This document shows, piece after piece, positions 17,342 to 26,391 of a DNA stretch of 52,495 nucleotides (position 1 is the first letter of the stretch; each line of letters starts with the position of its first letter). The translations under genes and the position numbers were made by a program. The DNA comes from Deltaproteobacteria bacterium (lineage in GTDB: Bacteria; Myxococcota_A; UBA9160; UBA4427). The notes beneath the pieces were generated by a model. That model saw nothing but the letters and a program-made list of their open reading frames with translations. It was not told the origin of the DNA and ran no database searches. The stretch is from the NCBI GenBank assembly GCA_002709835.1, contig PAQX01000084.1:1-52495 (forward strand). Direction: 5' to 3'.

Positions 17342-18148
17342 GGCGCCGTACGTGGCGAAGGCCCTTGCGGCATCCGGCGTCCAGGTCGAAAAGACGGAGC
17401 TCGCCGGCGTGACCGTTCGCGTGCTGACGCCCCCAGTTCCCCGCGAACCCTTCCCCGGCATCGTCCCGATGAACCGCACGGCGGCGGCTATACGATTGGC
17501 GGCGGTGACAACAGCGTGGGCGAAGGGCTCGGCCTCGCGCTCGCAGGCTATCGCGTCGTCTCCGTCGACTACCGGATGCCCCCGAAACATCCCTTTCCCG
17601 CCGCAGTCGACGACGGCGTCGCGGTCTATCGCGCCCTGCTGTCCGACTACGCTGCCGAACGGGTCGCGATCTTCGGGACCTCGGCCGGGGGCGGCCTGAC
17701 CGCCTCGGTGATCGTCTCGGCCCGCGACCAGGGCCTTCCGCTGCCTGCCGCCGCGTTGATGCACACCCCGTGGTCGGACCTCTCCAAGACCGGGGACACC
17801 TACTACACCCGCGAATGGGTCGACCCGATCCTCTCGAGCTACGACGGCGGGCTGGCCCAGGGCGCCTAGATCTACGCCGGCAACACCGGCTTGAAGCACC
17901 CCCTGGTCTCGCCGGTCTACGCCGACTTCGAGCCGGGCTTCCCGCCCTCGCTGCTTTCGTCAGGCACGCGCGATCTCCTGCTCAGCTGCACCGTCCGCCT
18001 TCACCGGGCGCTCCGTGAGGCCGGCGTGGACGCGGAACTCCACGTCTTCGATGCGATGTGGCACGGCGCATCGAACATGCCCGAAATGGCCGATCTTCGG
18101 CGGGAGACCCTGGTCTTCCTCCAGGAGCACGTCGGCCCGGCGCAGTAG
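17340..18148 (+). pseudogene. Alpha/beta hydrolase (hormone-sensitive-lipase family), frameshifted and TAG-interrupted
   Basis: The protein can be followed across three pieces: 'YVAKALAASGVQVEKTEL' in one frame to about 17474, then 'HGGGYTIGGGDNSVGEG' in the next frame, then, after an in-frame TAG at 17867-17869, 'IYAGNTGLKHPLVSPVY' to the end. The frame change fits loss of one base at 17475-17477, just before the oxyanion motif HGGG. All catalytic elements are still recognisable: HGGG, GTSAGG nucleophile, aspartate in 'SSGTRDLLLS' and histidine in 'AMWHGAS', identifying a family IV (HSL-type) esterase. The 5' end also looks cut off at the junction with the truncated PhyH gene. Sequencing error could explain either lesion, but two lesions plus truncation favour a true pseudogene. 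Confidence 0.8.
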
Positions 18149-18152
18149 CGCC

Positions 18153-18566
18153 CTACCCGACCGCCGAAGCCCGCGGCGCCTGCGGGTTGTAGTACTCGCG
18201 CAGTCGGCAGACCTTCCCGTCGCGCACGTACCAGTACCCGACGTAGCGGTTCGAATAGGGTTCGTCGTTGTCGGTGAATTTACCGGTCGACGTGTACTCC
18301 CCGATCAGCAGCTGCTCCTCGGGGATCCAGTGGTAGTGGGTGAAGACGAGGTTCATCTGCTGAACCGGAATGAATGCCTGCAGGTAGGCGCGCACGTTCT
18401 CCCGCCCTTCGACGACCATCGGCTCGTCCGGCTTGAAGTACGGGAGTTCGAGGATGTAGTCCTCGGTGTAGTTCTCACAGAGCGCCTCGACGTCCTGCTT
18501 CGCGAGCGCGTCGAAGCATCGCCCCACCACCGCGACGGCCTCTTCGACCGACATCGTCCCGCTCAT
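18153..18566 (-). CDS. Nuclear transport factor 2-like (SnoaL-type) protein
   Basis: A 137-residue protein starting at 18566, chosen because GAGGAGG (18574-18580) is seven bases upstream, whereas the ATG at 18572 is too close and the longer frame lacks any signal. The pattern 'EEAVAVVGRCFDALAKQDVE', 'YTEDYILELPYF', 'VRAYLQAFIPVQQMNLVF', 'EYTSTGKFTDNDEPYSNRYV' is the cone-shaped SnoaL/NTF2 fold. Members are small isomerases, dehydratases, cyclases or ligand carriers, for example ketosteroid isomerase. Catalytic identity is not fixed. It converges on the hydrolase pseudogene and is divergent from the sulfotransferase gene, 94 bases away. Confidence 0.85.
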   Translation of the reverse strand: MSGTMSVEEAVAVVGRCFDALAKQDVEALCENYTEDYILELPYFKPDEPMVVEGRENVRAYLQAFIPVQQMNLVFTHYHWIPEEQLLIGEYTSTGKFTDNDEPYSNRYVGYWYVRDGKVCRLREYYNPQAPRASAVG

Positions 18567-18660
18567 GTCCATTCCTCCTCGTGAACCCCGGTGAAAAACC
18601 CGACGGGCCAAGCGCCATGGTAGGTGATAGAAGTGTCAATCGATCGAAGAGGATCCCGAC

Positions 18661-19812
18661 ATGCTCGAACGCGACTCCCTCATGCAAGCCGCCCGCGAAG
18701 CCGCCCAACTCGACGACTTCGGCCCCGATGACTTCGAGGAGGGCTTCGCCGTCCTGCTCGATTCCTACGCGAAGGACGCGCACCTGACCGAACTCGGTCA
18801 GCAGCTCTCGCGCGACGAAATCGTGGGCGACCTCGTCGGACGCCTCCAGGTCGTGGAACAGCTGAAGCAGACGCCCGAGATCCTCGAATCCGAAGTCGAG
18901 CGCCCCGTCTTCATCCTCGGCCTGCCCCGCTCGGGCACGACCACGATCCACCACCTGCTCCAGCAGGACCCGGACAGTCAGGTCCTCGAATACTGGCTCG
19001 GCGTCGTCCCCAAGTCGCGCCCACCGCGGGACACCTGGAACGAGGACGCCGACTACCAGCGAGTCGCCGAGGTCCTCCGCCTCACCTACGAGGCCGACCC
19101 CGACCTCCGCGCGCTCCACGACGTCTCCGCCGGGGGCGCCGGCGAGTGTCGCTTCGTCTTCCGCCACCTCTTCAAGGACGACTCCTACGATCACACGGCC
19201 CACCTCCCGAGCTATCGCGCGTGGTTCGATCAGCAGCCGATGGACGACGTCTATCGCTGGTATCACGACGTGCTGAAGTTGATCCAGACCCCGAACTCCA
19301 CGGGCAAGCGCTGGATCCTCAAGTACCCGCCCCACCTCCGCTGCCTGAAGGAGCTCTTCCGCGAATTCCCCGACGCGTGTGTCATCCACACCCACCGCGA
19401 CCCCGCGAAGGTGATCCCCTCCTACGCCAGCCTGCTCACCCACTTTTCCGCCGTGTACGAGGAGAAGGTCGATCCCCACCAAATCGGCGAGCTCTCCGCG
19501 CGGCTCTGGCAGGAACGGATCGCGCAAGGCGTATGCGATCGTGCCGCACTCGATCGCGAGTCCCAGTTCGTCGACCTTCACTTCCGGGACGTCCTCGCAG
19601 ATCCCGTCGGCTCGATCGAGCAGGCCTTCTCCGCCCTCGATCTTCCGCTCTCGGAGACGGCCGTCTCTCAGATGACCGCCTGGCAATCGAGCCATCAGCC
19701 CGAACGGCACGGGGTGCACCAGTATTCCGCCGAGACCTACGGTCTCGACGCCGCAGCGCTCTCGGACGCGTTCGCGGACTATCGCGATCAGTACGGCATC
19801 CCCGCCGAGTGA
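18661..19812 (+). CDS. Sulfotransferase family protein
   Basis: A 383-residue protein. The 5'-phosphosulfate-binding loop is 'FILGLPRSGTTTIHHLLQQD' near residue 83, and the 3'-phosphate-binding segment is 'IHTHRDPAKVIPSYASLLTH', both characteristic of PAPS-dependent sulfotransferases. The bacterial subgroup with this length (Sulfotransfer_3) is common beside lipid and sterol genes, and many of its members have no proven donor or acceptor. The ATG at 18661 is preceded by 'GAAGAGGATCCCGAC', a fair Shine-Dalgarno sequence. The SDR pseudogene follows after 70 bases on the same strand. Confidence 0.87.
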   Translation: MLERDSLMQAAREAAQLDDFGPDDFEEGFAVLLDSYAKDAHLTELGQQLSRDEIVGDLVGRLQVVEQLKQTPEILESEVERPVFILGLPRSGTTTIHHLLQQDPDSQVLEYWLGVVPKSRPPRDTWNEDADYQRVAEVLRLTYEADPDLRALHDVSAGGAGECRFVFRHLFKDDSYDHTAHLPSYRAWFDQQPMDDVYRWYHDVLKLIQTPNSTGKRWILKYPPHLRCLKELFREFPDACVIHTHRDPAKVIPSYASLLTHFSAVYEEKVDPHQIGELSARLWQERIAQGVCDRAALDRESQFVDLHFRDVLADPVGSIEQAFSALDLPLSETAVSQMTAWQSSHQPERHGVHQYSAETYGLDAAALSDAFADYRDQYGIPAE

Positions 19813-19882
19813 TCGTCCTCGTCTCGAGCAGAGTCCACGGCACACGGACACGCACAAGCAAAAAGACAAGGAGCTTCATCCG

Positions 19883-20668
19883 ATGAGTTTCATGATGGAA
19901 GGCAAAACGATCGTCATCGCCGGCGTCGGCACCGGACTCGGCAGCCAGGTCGGACGCCTCGGCCTGCGGGAGGGCGCGAACGTCGTCCTCGCCGCCCGGA
20001 GCGAAGACGTGCTCGGCGAGATCGCGACGGAGATCGACCCGTCGGGCGATCGCGTGCTCACGGTTAAGACCGACATCACCGACGAGGGGCAGTGCCAGCG
20101 CCTTGCGGACGAATCAGCGAATCGGTTCGGCGGCATCGACGCCATCTGCCAGGTCGCCGCGCGGGATCGCTTCTTCGGCGGGCTCGGTGAAGTGAAGCGA
20201 GAGGAATGGATGGCCGCCTTCGAGTTCGGCGTCGTCGGCTCGGCGCAGTTCACGTAGGCCTGCGTGCCGCATATGAAGAGCCGGGGCGGCGGCTCCGTCG
20301 TCTTCATCGGCTCCCACGCCGCATTCCTTCCTCTCGTCCCGCAGATCGCCTACGGAGCGGCCAAGGGCGCGCTCACGAGTGCCTCCTACTTCATGGCCCA
20401 GGAGCTCGCCGCGGACAACATCCGCGTCAACACCGTCGTTGCGACCTACATGATGGGCCCCGCGCTCGTCGGCTACATCGAGGAGACGGCGGAGGCCCGC
20501 AGCGTCCCAGAGGCCGAGGTGGAGGCAGAGCTGTCCGGCTCGATGCCCCTGGGCAAGATCCCGACGGACGCCGAAGTCGCCGAGGCCGTGCTCTTCTTCG
20601 CCTCGGAGCGGGCGTCGACGATCACGGGACAGCAGCTGCTCGTGAACTCAGGCCTCGTGATGCACTGA
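19883..20668 (+). pseudogene. SDR family oxidoreductase interrupted by an in-frame TAG
   Basis: A single frame of 262 codons encodes an SDR with the atypical cofactor loop 'IVIAGVGTGLGSQVGRLG', then the central helix, then 'VVFIGSHAAFLPLV' and the catalytic 'YGAAK', ending in a normal SDR tail. Codon 125 (20255-20257) is TAG. The sequence around it, 'GSAQFT-stop-ACVPHMK', is where relatives carry a glutamine, so a single CAG to TAG change explains it. No reinitiation codon with a good Shine-Dalgarno sequence lies close after; an ATG at 20273 would lack the cofactor domain. Either a recent nonsense mutation, an assembly error or suppression is possible. Confidence 0.8.
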
Positions 20669-20764
20669 GGCCTGCCCACGCCATCCCCCCACCCGAAACC
20701 TAGATTGGAGGGCACGCGGGGGAGGGGACGCCTCGGTGGCAACCCCTGAAGTCATTCTCTAGAT

Positions 20765-20786
20765 TTGAAAATGACTTTCAATTTCA
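20765..20786. promoter_or_regulatory. Fur-box-like site upstream of the M16 peptidase gene
   Basis: TTGAAAATGA, three bases, then TCAATTTCA. The 19-base core matches 13 of 19 positions of the E. coli Fur consensus and contains the perfect dyad TGAAA-n5-TTTCA. It lies 43 bases before the ATG at 20829, a promoter position, in an AT-rich island within GC-rich DNA. Nineteen of its 22 bases recur at 24656-24677. Repression by iron-loaded Fur is inferred. Confidence 0.7.
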
Positions 20787-20828
20787 ATTTAGCCGTCACC
20801 CACCCGATGCCGGCGGACGCCTCGAACC

Positions 20829-23438
20829 ATGATGCAAGCGTCTCGACCGAACCGCTCACCCGGGAGCTTCAGGTCGGCTTACTGGCTGCTGATGATCGGA
20901 TTCGCGTTCGGATCGCTGTTCGTCGCCTGTGGCTCGTCCCTGACCTTCCGCTCCGTCCGCTCCGCCCTCGATCGTCCCCCGCTCGAAGTCTTCGGCCATC
21001 GTTTCGAGCGGCGGCGGCTCGCCAACGGGCTTGAGGCAATCGCCGTCCGCGAACCGAACGCAGGCGCCGCCTCGATCTACGTGATCTACGGCGTCGGAAC
21101 CCGACACGAGACGGCCGATGTCTCGGGGATCGCCCACCTGACGGAGCACCTGCTATTCAGCGGTACAGCGACGACCGGACTCGGCGAGCACGAGGCCTTT
21201 GTGGCCTCCGCAGGAGGAGAGTCGAACGCCTTTACGCGCGCGGATTACACCTTCTACTACAACGACGCGATCCCGCTCGACGTGATCCCGCGCGTGCTCG
21301 CGATGGAAGCCGATCGGATGCGCGGTCTGACCTTCGAGCCTGCCTCCGTCGAATTCGAACGCGAGCGACTGATCGCAGAAGAGAAGCGGAGTTCGACCGA
21401 CCGGCGGCGGCGCGAGCAGGAAGTCGACCGAGCCGTTTTCGGTTCGTCCAACTACGGGAGTCAACTCACTGACGCGGACGGCCACACCCGCGCGAAGGAC
21501 CTCGAACTCGACGTCGTTCGTGCGTTCTATGAGCGGTGGTACGTCCCCGAGAACGCAGCGGTCGTGATCGCTGGCGACCTGGACGAAAAGGCCGCGCTCG
21601 AGGCAATCGAGCGGGCCTTCGCGGCGGTCTCGCCGGGCGACCATCGCGACTCTATGCCCCCAGGCGATCCCCCCCGCGCGACGACGCGGCGTATCGAAGC
21701 AAATCTCGACGCGCCCATGAAGGTGCGGGCCTGGAGAGGGCCCGCGCGCCGCAACGCAGATGGCGATCCTTCGGACCGCCTAGCACTGTCTGTCCTAGCG
21801 CGCGTGACCAGCGCACGACGCGGCGGCGTGATCGCCGAGGTCGGCGACCGCGCCGCCGCTGATCGATTCTCGCTCTACGCAACGGGTCCGGAAGCGGATC
21901 AGCAGATCCGACGAACGCTCGAGGAGCTTCGGACGGTGCTTGTCCCCCGCGAAAAACTCCTCGACGCGACCGCCGCCCTCGAACGAGAATGGCGCTCCGC
22001 GCCGCTCCGCGGCCGCCCCTACTTCTCTCTGGCGGGCCAGATCGGCATCTTGACGGTGCTCGGAGATCCTGAGTACCTCGTCGACGCACTGAGCGCCCTC
22101 GACCGGCTCACGCCCGCACGAGTCCGGGAGACGGCCGCAAAATGGCTGACGCCCGAGTCGAGCACCGTCATTCACTTTGATCCGCGCGTCGGCGAAACGA
22201 TGCTCCGGGAGGGCGCGCTTCCGTCCGACCCAGAGGCTCTCGCCGTGTACGCCGAGCGCGCCGTCGACTCCGGCCGGCTGCCCGCGGCCGCACAGGCCTA
22301 TCGCCGAATTTCCGAGTCCGTCGAAGACCTGCGTGTTCGCGTGATTGCGCTCTACTCTCTCGCGCAGATCGAGCGCCAAAGGGGGCGACTCAGGGACGCG
22401 CGCACTGCACTGCTCGACGCCCTCGCCCTCGTTGAATACCCCGCCGTTCGCGCACTCCTCGAAGAAGTCGAGTCCGAGATCGGCGCAGGACCCAGCGTCA
22501 CCGCACCTCCGACGACCACCATTCACGGGGCAGCACGTCCCGCATATCGTTCGGCCTTCGGCGTTGCGAATCCAGCCGAGCTCCCCCCGGAGATAGTGGC
22601 ACGCGCCGAAGATTGGATGGCCCGCGTGGAGCAGTGGCGCGGCCTCCCCTTCCTGGAAGACCTACGCATCGAATACGGAGTCGAAGGTGAGGACGAGCAC
22701 CTCGCCGGCTACTACTCCCCCGCGGAAGGAAGACTCGTCGTGATGGCCGGGCGGAACGAGACATTTTCGAACGGAACGCTGCTCCATGAGATCGTGCATG
22801 CCCTCCAGGACCAGCATTTCGATCTGGCACAACTGCACCGAGACGCCGACACCGCGGATGCGCAGCGCGCACTCGCGGCGTTGATCGAGGGCGAAGCGAT
22901 GCTCGCAGTGTCCGAACTGATGAACTACGACTTCCTGTCGCACGCGGCGCTCTTCCGCTCCCAGCCCATCGATCGCGACCGGTTCTACAAAGTGTTCCGC
23001 TACGCGGAGGGGATGCGACTCGTGATGGCCCTGCGCGAATCGGGTGACTGGGCGCTCGTGGATGATGCCTGGCGATCACCGCCGGATCGCACGATCGAGG
23101 TCCTTCGACCCGACCTGTGGATCTCGGGGACCCGCGACGAAAAAAGCACAGCCACGGCCCTCGGTGCATACGCCGTCTGCCTCCTACTCGGAGACGACGA
23201 GAGGTCCCGTCCCCACGCCCGTACGCTCGCCATGAGCGTCGTCGCGGATAGGTTCACCCGAGCGGGCGATGCGCCCACTTCCGACGAGCCAGATCGGTGG
23301 ACGATCGAGTTCGAGAGCACGGGCGCTGCGAAGCAATTCCGCGCGCTCGTCGCGGATCGCCGGGACGTCCACCTGGTTTCGTCCGATGCCGGAGGAACGA
23401 GCGTCTCCCTCGATCTGGACGGTTCCTGGGCTCCCTAA
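20829..23438 (+). CDS. Exported M16 peptidase / TPR-like / HExxH metallopeptidase fusion
   Basis: An 869-residue protein. Residues about 16-34 form a signal segment ending in a lipobox-like FVAC (Cys34). Residues about 60-460 are an M16 (insulinase/PqqL/processing-peptidase) A and B pair with the inverted zinc motif H103-L-T-E106-H107 and the third ligand E184, exactly 76 residues on as in active family members. Residues about 470-555 are alanine/arginine-rich helices resembling TPRs. Residues about 590-720 hold a second zincin site, H653-E-I-V-H657 in 'LLHEIVHALQDQHFDL', with a gluzincin-type glutamate at 687 or 689. Two proteolytic centres in one chain is unusual. A Fur-box-like site lies 43 bases upstream. 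Some codons are less GC-biased than neighbours. Confidence 0.85.
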   Translation: MMQASRPNRSPGSFRSAYWLLMIGFAFGSLFVACGSSLTFRSVRSALDRPPLEVFGHRFERRRLANGLEAIAVREPNAGAASIYVIYGVGTRHETADVSGIAHLTEHLLFSGTATTGLGEHEAFVASAGGESNAFTRADYTFYYNDAIPLDVIPRVLAMEADRMRGLTFEPASVEFERERLIAEEKRSSTDRRRREQEVDRAVFGSSNYGSQLTDADGHTRAKDLELDVVRAFYERWYVPENAAVVIAGDLDEKAALEAIERAFAAVSPGDHRDSMPPGDPPRATTRRIEANLDAPMKVRAWRGPARRNADGDPSDRLALSVLARVTSARRGGVIAEVGDRAAADRFSLYATGPEADQQIRRTLEELRTVLVPREKLLDATAALEREWRSAPLRGRPYFSLAGQIGILTVLGDPEYLVDALSALDRLTPARVRETAAKWLTPESSTVIHFDPRVGETMLREGALPSDPEALAVYAERAVDSGRLPAAAQAYRRISESVEDLRVRVIALYSLAQIERQRGRLRDARTALLDALALVEYPAVRALLEEVESEIGAGPSVTAPPTTTIHGAARPAYRSAFGVANPAELPPEIVARAEDWMARVEQWRGLPFLEDLRIEYGVEGEDEHLAGYYSPAEGRLVVMAGRNETFSNGTLLHEIVHALQDQHFDLAQLHRDADTADAQRALAALIEGEAMLAVSELMNYDFLSHAALFRSQPIDRDRFYKVFRYAEGMRLVMALRESGDWALVDDAWRSPPDRTIEVLRPDLWISGTRDEKSTATALGAYAVCLLLGDDERSRPHARTLAMSVVADRFTRAGDAPTSDEPDRWTIEFESTGAAKQFRALVADRRDVHLVSSDAGGTSVSLDLDGSWAP

Positions 23439-23450
23439 CCCTCGCTCCAG

Positions 23451-23975
23451 TCAGCGCGACCGCCCGACGGGCTCCTCCGGATCTCCACGTCTCAGAGTCG
23501 ACTCGAATCGGTGCGTCTGATCCGTCAGCCCGTAGAAATCGCTCGTCGACGTGAAGGTCCACGACATCACATCTTCGTGGAGGCGATACGTGACGTCGAC
23601 CTGCTCCCCGGGCATCTCGAAGCCGTCGATGTCGCGCGGACTCGAGTTCCCAGAGAACGAAAGGCCGACCTCGCATCCGGGTTCATCGACGAACGCGCCC
23701 GCCAGATTAATCGATAGGCCTTGGGGCGACAGGAGCTGCATACGCAGCGCCGCATCGTCGATGCTGAACGAGACGATGGCGAGTTCGTGATAGAACGGAG
23801 ACGTGCGCGAATCGCCCCACGTCAGGCTCGTCCGCGATCGAAGGCTCGCAGCGGGGGCCCCACCCACATGCCGACGGTCGAGGTAATGCCTGGACTTGCC
23901 GTTGGGCGTCGTCCAACACCCCGTGCCGCTCCATGTCCCCATGAATCCTTCGAACGGATCACCGAAGCCATGCAT
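23451..23975 (-). CDS. Hypothetical lipocalin-like protein
   Basis: A 174-residue protein without signal peptide. The opening 'FEGFMGTWSGTGCWTTPNGK' is the GxW strand typical of lipocalin, DUF1579 or nitrobindin-type beta-barrels, and alternating strands follow ('FYHELAIVSFSIDDAALRMQ', 'VDVTYRLHEDVMSWTFTS'). Such barrels bind heme, fatty acids or other hydrophobic ligands; the ligand here is unknown. GGGGAGG lies eight bases before the ATG. It follows the azurin gene by 55 bases on the same strand and probably shares its promoter and Fur-box-like site; it converges on the M16 gene with a 12-base gap. Confidence 0.65.
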   Translation of the reverse strand: MHGFGDPFEGFMGTWSGTGCWTTPNGKSRHYLDRRHVGGAPAASLRSRTSLTWGDSRTSPFYHELAIVSFSIDDAALRMQLLSPQGLSINLAGAFVDEPGCEVGLSFSGNSSPRDIDGFEMPGEQVDVTYRLHEDVMSWTFTSTSDFYGLTDQTHRFESTLRRGDPEEPVGRSR

Positions 23976-24030
23976 GCGCAGACCTCCCCTCTACGAGCGC
24001 GGTCCGCAACGCGGCGGAGACTACACGCGA

Positions 24031-24498
24031 CTACTCGACGACGAGCTTGCCCCGCATCGTGCCGAAGTGCCCCGTGAAGCTGCAGAGGTATTCATAGGTC
24101 CCAGCCGCGGGGGCATCGAACTCGATCGTGACGGATTCACCGCCCCCGACCACCGTCGTGTGCGCGAGGACATCATCCTTCTTCGCTTCCGGGATGAATC
24201 CGGTGTCGCGGGCGCTCACGGCCGCGAGGCCGAACTGGACGACGTCGATTCCGCTCTTCAGGAGCACGAAGTTGTGCCCCATCATCTCCTTCGTACCCTT
24301 CCCGATGTGCGTGAGCGTGAGCTTGATCTTGCGACCGGCCGCCACCTTGATCTCGGTGACGTTGTACTGGAGCGCATCGTTCCCGGTCAGATTGATCGTG
24401 ACCACCGAACCGTCGTCGGAAACCGCATCCTCGGCTAGGGATGCGGGCGCAGCAGTCAAAAGGAAGAACAGAGAGAGCACGCCAACGAGAGTGCGCAT
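24031..24498 (-). CDS. Azurin family cupredoxin
   Basis: A 155-residue exported blue-copper protein. The start at 24498 has AGAGG eight bases upstream; an in-frame extension to 24678 would run through the Fur-box-like site and is rejected. The signal peptide ends near 'ASLA-EDA' (residue 22). The copper ligands are all present: Gly74-His75 in 'EMMGHNFVLL', then Cys139, His144 and axial Met148 in 'YLCSFTGHFGTM'. Azurins carry electrons in the periplasm, often replacing or complementing c-type cytochromes. Its promoter region holds the Fur-box-like site at 24656-24677 shared with fumarase, so copper could substitute for heme iron under iron limitation. Confidence 0.92.
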   Translation of the reverse strand: MRTLVGVLSLFFLLTAAPASLAEDAVSDDGSVVTINLTGNDALQYNVTEIKVAAGRKIKLTLTHIGKGTKEMMGHNFVLLKSGIDVVQFGLAAVSARDTGFIPEAKKDDVLAHTTVVGGGESVTIEFDAPAAGTYEYLCSFTGHFGTMRGKLVVE

Positions 24499-24655
24499 GA
24501 CCAAAACCTCTTTAGAGATGGGAGGGCCCGTGTGGACGTGGACCGGCTGGGGAACGATCGAAACCGATTCAGCGCGGCTAGCCCCGGAGGGGGCCTGCAG
24601 CCCACCCCCGCAACCCGCCTGAAACGGCGCTTGGTACACCCTGACATTAATTTTT

Positions 24656-24677
24656 TTGAAAATGAATGTCAATTTCA
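24656..24677. promoter_or_regulatory. Fur-box-like site between azurin and fumarase
   Basis: TTGAAAATGA, three bases, then TCAATTTCA. GAAAATGA and TCAATTTC form an 8-3-8 dyad with one mismatch, 13 of 19 matches to the E. coli Fur consensus. A second inverted repeat, TGACATT (24642-24648) with AATGTCA (24665-24671), overlaps it, as in extended Fur operators. It lies about 158 bases before the azurin ATG and 325 before the fumarase ATG. The sequence is nearly identical to 20765-20786. Confidence 0.7.
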
Positions 24678-25002
24678 TACGGCGATCATTTCTTCCCTAG
24701 CGTAGATTCCTGGTGCGAAGGCAGCCCTGCGCAGCCCCGCAATTCCCGAACTCAACTCCGCCGCTGCCCACCCATCGCGCGCGGAATCTGCTCCGATCGT
24801 CTGCGCATTCTCCAATGCGCGGCCCCCGATCTTCTCGGTCGGGAGCGTCTCGCGTTCCCCGCCGTAGGCGCCCCACGGGCCACCGTGAGCACGGCCGAGG
24901 TCCGCATCGCGGGAATCCCCATCGCGACCGGGGCGGCGCGCGACCCGATGTGGCAAGCGCTCGCTGTTCGCGCCGAAGCGGCGCGAGGAAAGGGTTGATC
25001 GA
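24678..25002. other. Long leader/intergenic stretch before fumC
   Basis: About 325 bases between the Fur-box-like site and the fumarase ATG. An in-frame GC-biased stretch on the plus strand ends with TGA at 24996-24998, seven bases before fumC, and its last 40 codons look protein-like ('[20 protein letters not shown]'), but no start codon with a Shine-Dalgarno sequence supports it. It might be a remnant or a short leader peptide coupled to fumC. Nothing else is recognisable. Confidence 0.3.
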
Positions 25003-26391
25003 ATGAACACACGCACCGAAAACGACAGCATGGGGGCACTTCAGGTGCCCGCCGATCGCTACTGGGGCGCGCAGACACAGCGCTCCCTCGAGAACTTCAA
25101 GATCGGCCACGAACGGATGCCGCGCGCGCTGATTCGCGCGCTCGGCCTAGTCAAGCAGTCTGCCGCCGAGGTCAACGCAAAGCTCGGTGGGATTCCTGCG
25201 GGCATCGGCAAGGCGATCGAGGCCGCCGCCGAGGAAGTCATTCGCGGAGAACTCGATGACCACTTTCCGCTCGTCGTCTGGCAGACGGGAAGTGGAACGC
25301 AGACCAACATGAACACCAACGAGGTGATCGCCAACCGCGCGATCGAGGCCATGGGAGGCGAGATCGGCTCGAAGGCACCCGTCCACCCGAACGACCATGT
25401 GAACCACGCGCAGTCGACCAACGACGTCTACCCGACGGCGATCCACGTTGCCGCCGCCGAAGAAGTCCGCAATCGCCTGCTCCCGGCGCTGTGCCGATTG
25501 CGGGAAACTCTGGAGGCGAAGGCCACCGCGTTCGACGACATCGTCAAGATCGGGCGGACCCACCTCCAAGACGCCACGCCGCTCACCCTCGGCCAGGAGT
25601 TCTCGGGATATGCCGCGCAGCTCGGGATCTGCGAGATCGCTCTCTACCAGGCCCTCGCCCACGTCTATCCCCTCGCGATCGGAGGAACGGCCGTAGGGAC
25701 GGGGCTCAACACCCGCCCTGGCTATGCCCATGAGATGGCGGCGGCGCTCGCGCGCCGCACGGGCCTCGAGTTCGTCTCGGCCGAGAACAAGTTCGCGCAG
25801 ATGGCGGGAAAGGAGGCGCTCGTCTCCCTGAACGGTGCGCTCTCCACCTGCGCCACTGCGCTCCACAAGATCGCGAACGATATTCGCTGGCTCGCCAGCG
25901 GTCCGCGCTGCGGCATCGGCGAGATCCTGATCCCCGAGAACGAGCCCGGCTCGTCGATCATGCCGGGTAAAGTCAACCCGACCCAGAGCGAAGCGCTCAC
26001 GATGGTCGCGACCCGGGTGGTCGGCAACAGCGCGACGGTCGCGATGGCCGGGGCGTCGGGCAATTTCGAGCTCAACGTCTACATGCCCGTGATCGCGTAT
26101 GCGACGCTGCAGTCGGTCGACCTCCTGGCGAGCGCCACCGTCTCGTTCGACGAAAACTGCGCCCGTGGAATCGAGCCGAACCGCGACAAGATCGAGGAGA
26201 ACCTCCACCGCTCGCTCATGCTCGTGACCGCACTGAATCCGCACATCGGCTACGACAACGCGGCGGACGTAGCCAAGACCGCCTACCGGGAGGGACGGAC
26301 CCTGCGGGAGGTCGCCGTCGACAAGGGGCTGCTGTCCGTCGAGGAATTCGACCGGTTCGTCGTGCCGTCTGAGATGACCGGACCGAAGTGA
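25003..26391 (+). CDS. fumC: Class II fumarate hydratase
   Basis: A 462-residue fumarase of the iron-independent class II. The signature loop '[16 protein letters not shown]' carries the catalytic serines S317/S318, the catalytic histidine H187 lies in '[20 protein letters not shown]', and '[18 protein letters not shown]' is the B-site/A-site strand. Length is typical (about 460-467). It interconverts fumarate and malate in the TCA cycle without an iron-sulfur cluster. AGGAAAGG precedes the ATG. The Fur-box-like site 325 bases upstream and the neighbouring azurin suggest expression when iron is short, as known for Fur-regulated fumC in Pseudomonas aeruginosa. The Sec-peroxiredoxin follows 195 bases downstream on the same strand. 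Confidence 0.95.
   Translation: MNTRTENDSMGALQVPADRYWGAQTQRSLENFKIGHERMPRALIRALGLVKQSAAEVNAKLGGIPAGIGKAIEAAAEEVIRGELDDHFPLVVWQTGSGTQTNMNTNEVIANRAIEAMGGEIGSKAPVHPNDHVNHAQSTNDVYPTAIHVAAAEEVRNRLLPALCRLRETLEAKATAFDDIVKIGRTHLQDATPLTLGQEFSGYAAQLGICEIALYQALAHVYPLAIGGTAVGTGLNTRPGYAHEMAAALARRTGLEFVSAENKFAQMAGKEALVSLNGALSTCATALHKIANDIRWLASGPRCGIGEILIPENEPGSSIMPGKVNPTQSEALTMVATRVVGNSATVAMAGASGNFELNVYMPVIAYATLQSVDLLASATVSFDENCARGIEPNRDKIEENLHRSLMLVTALNPHIGYDNAADVAKTAYREGRTLREVAVDKGLLSVEEFDRFVVPSEMTGPK

Noticed and set aside
24498..24678. Upstream extension of the azurin gene to an ATG at 24678
   Set aside because: It would overlap the Fur-box-like site, lacks a Shine-Dalgarno sequence and would bury the signal peptide 60 residues inside the protein.
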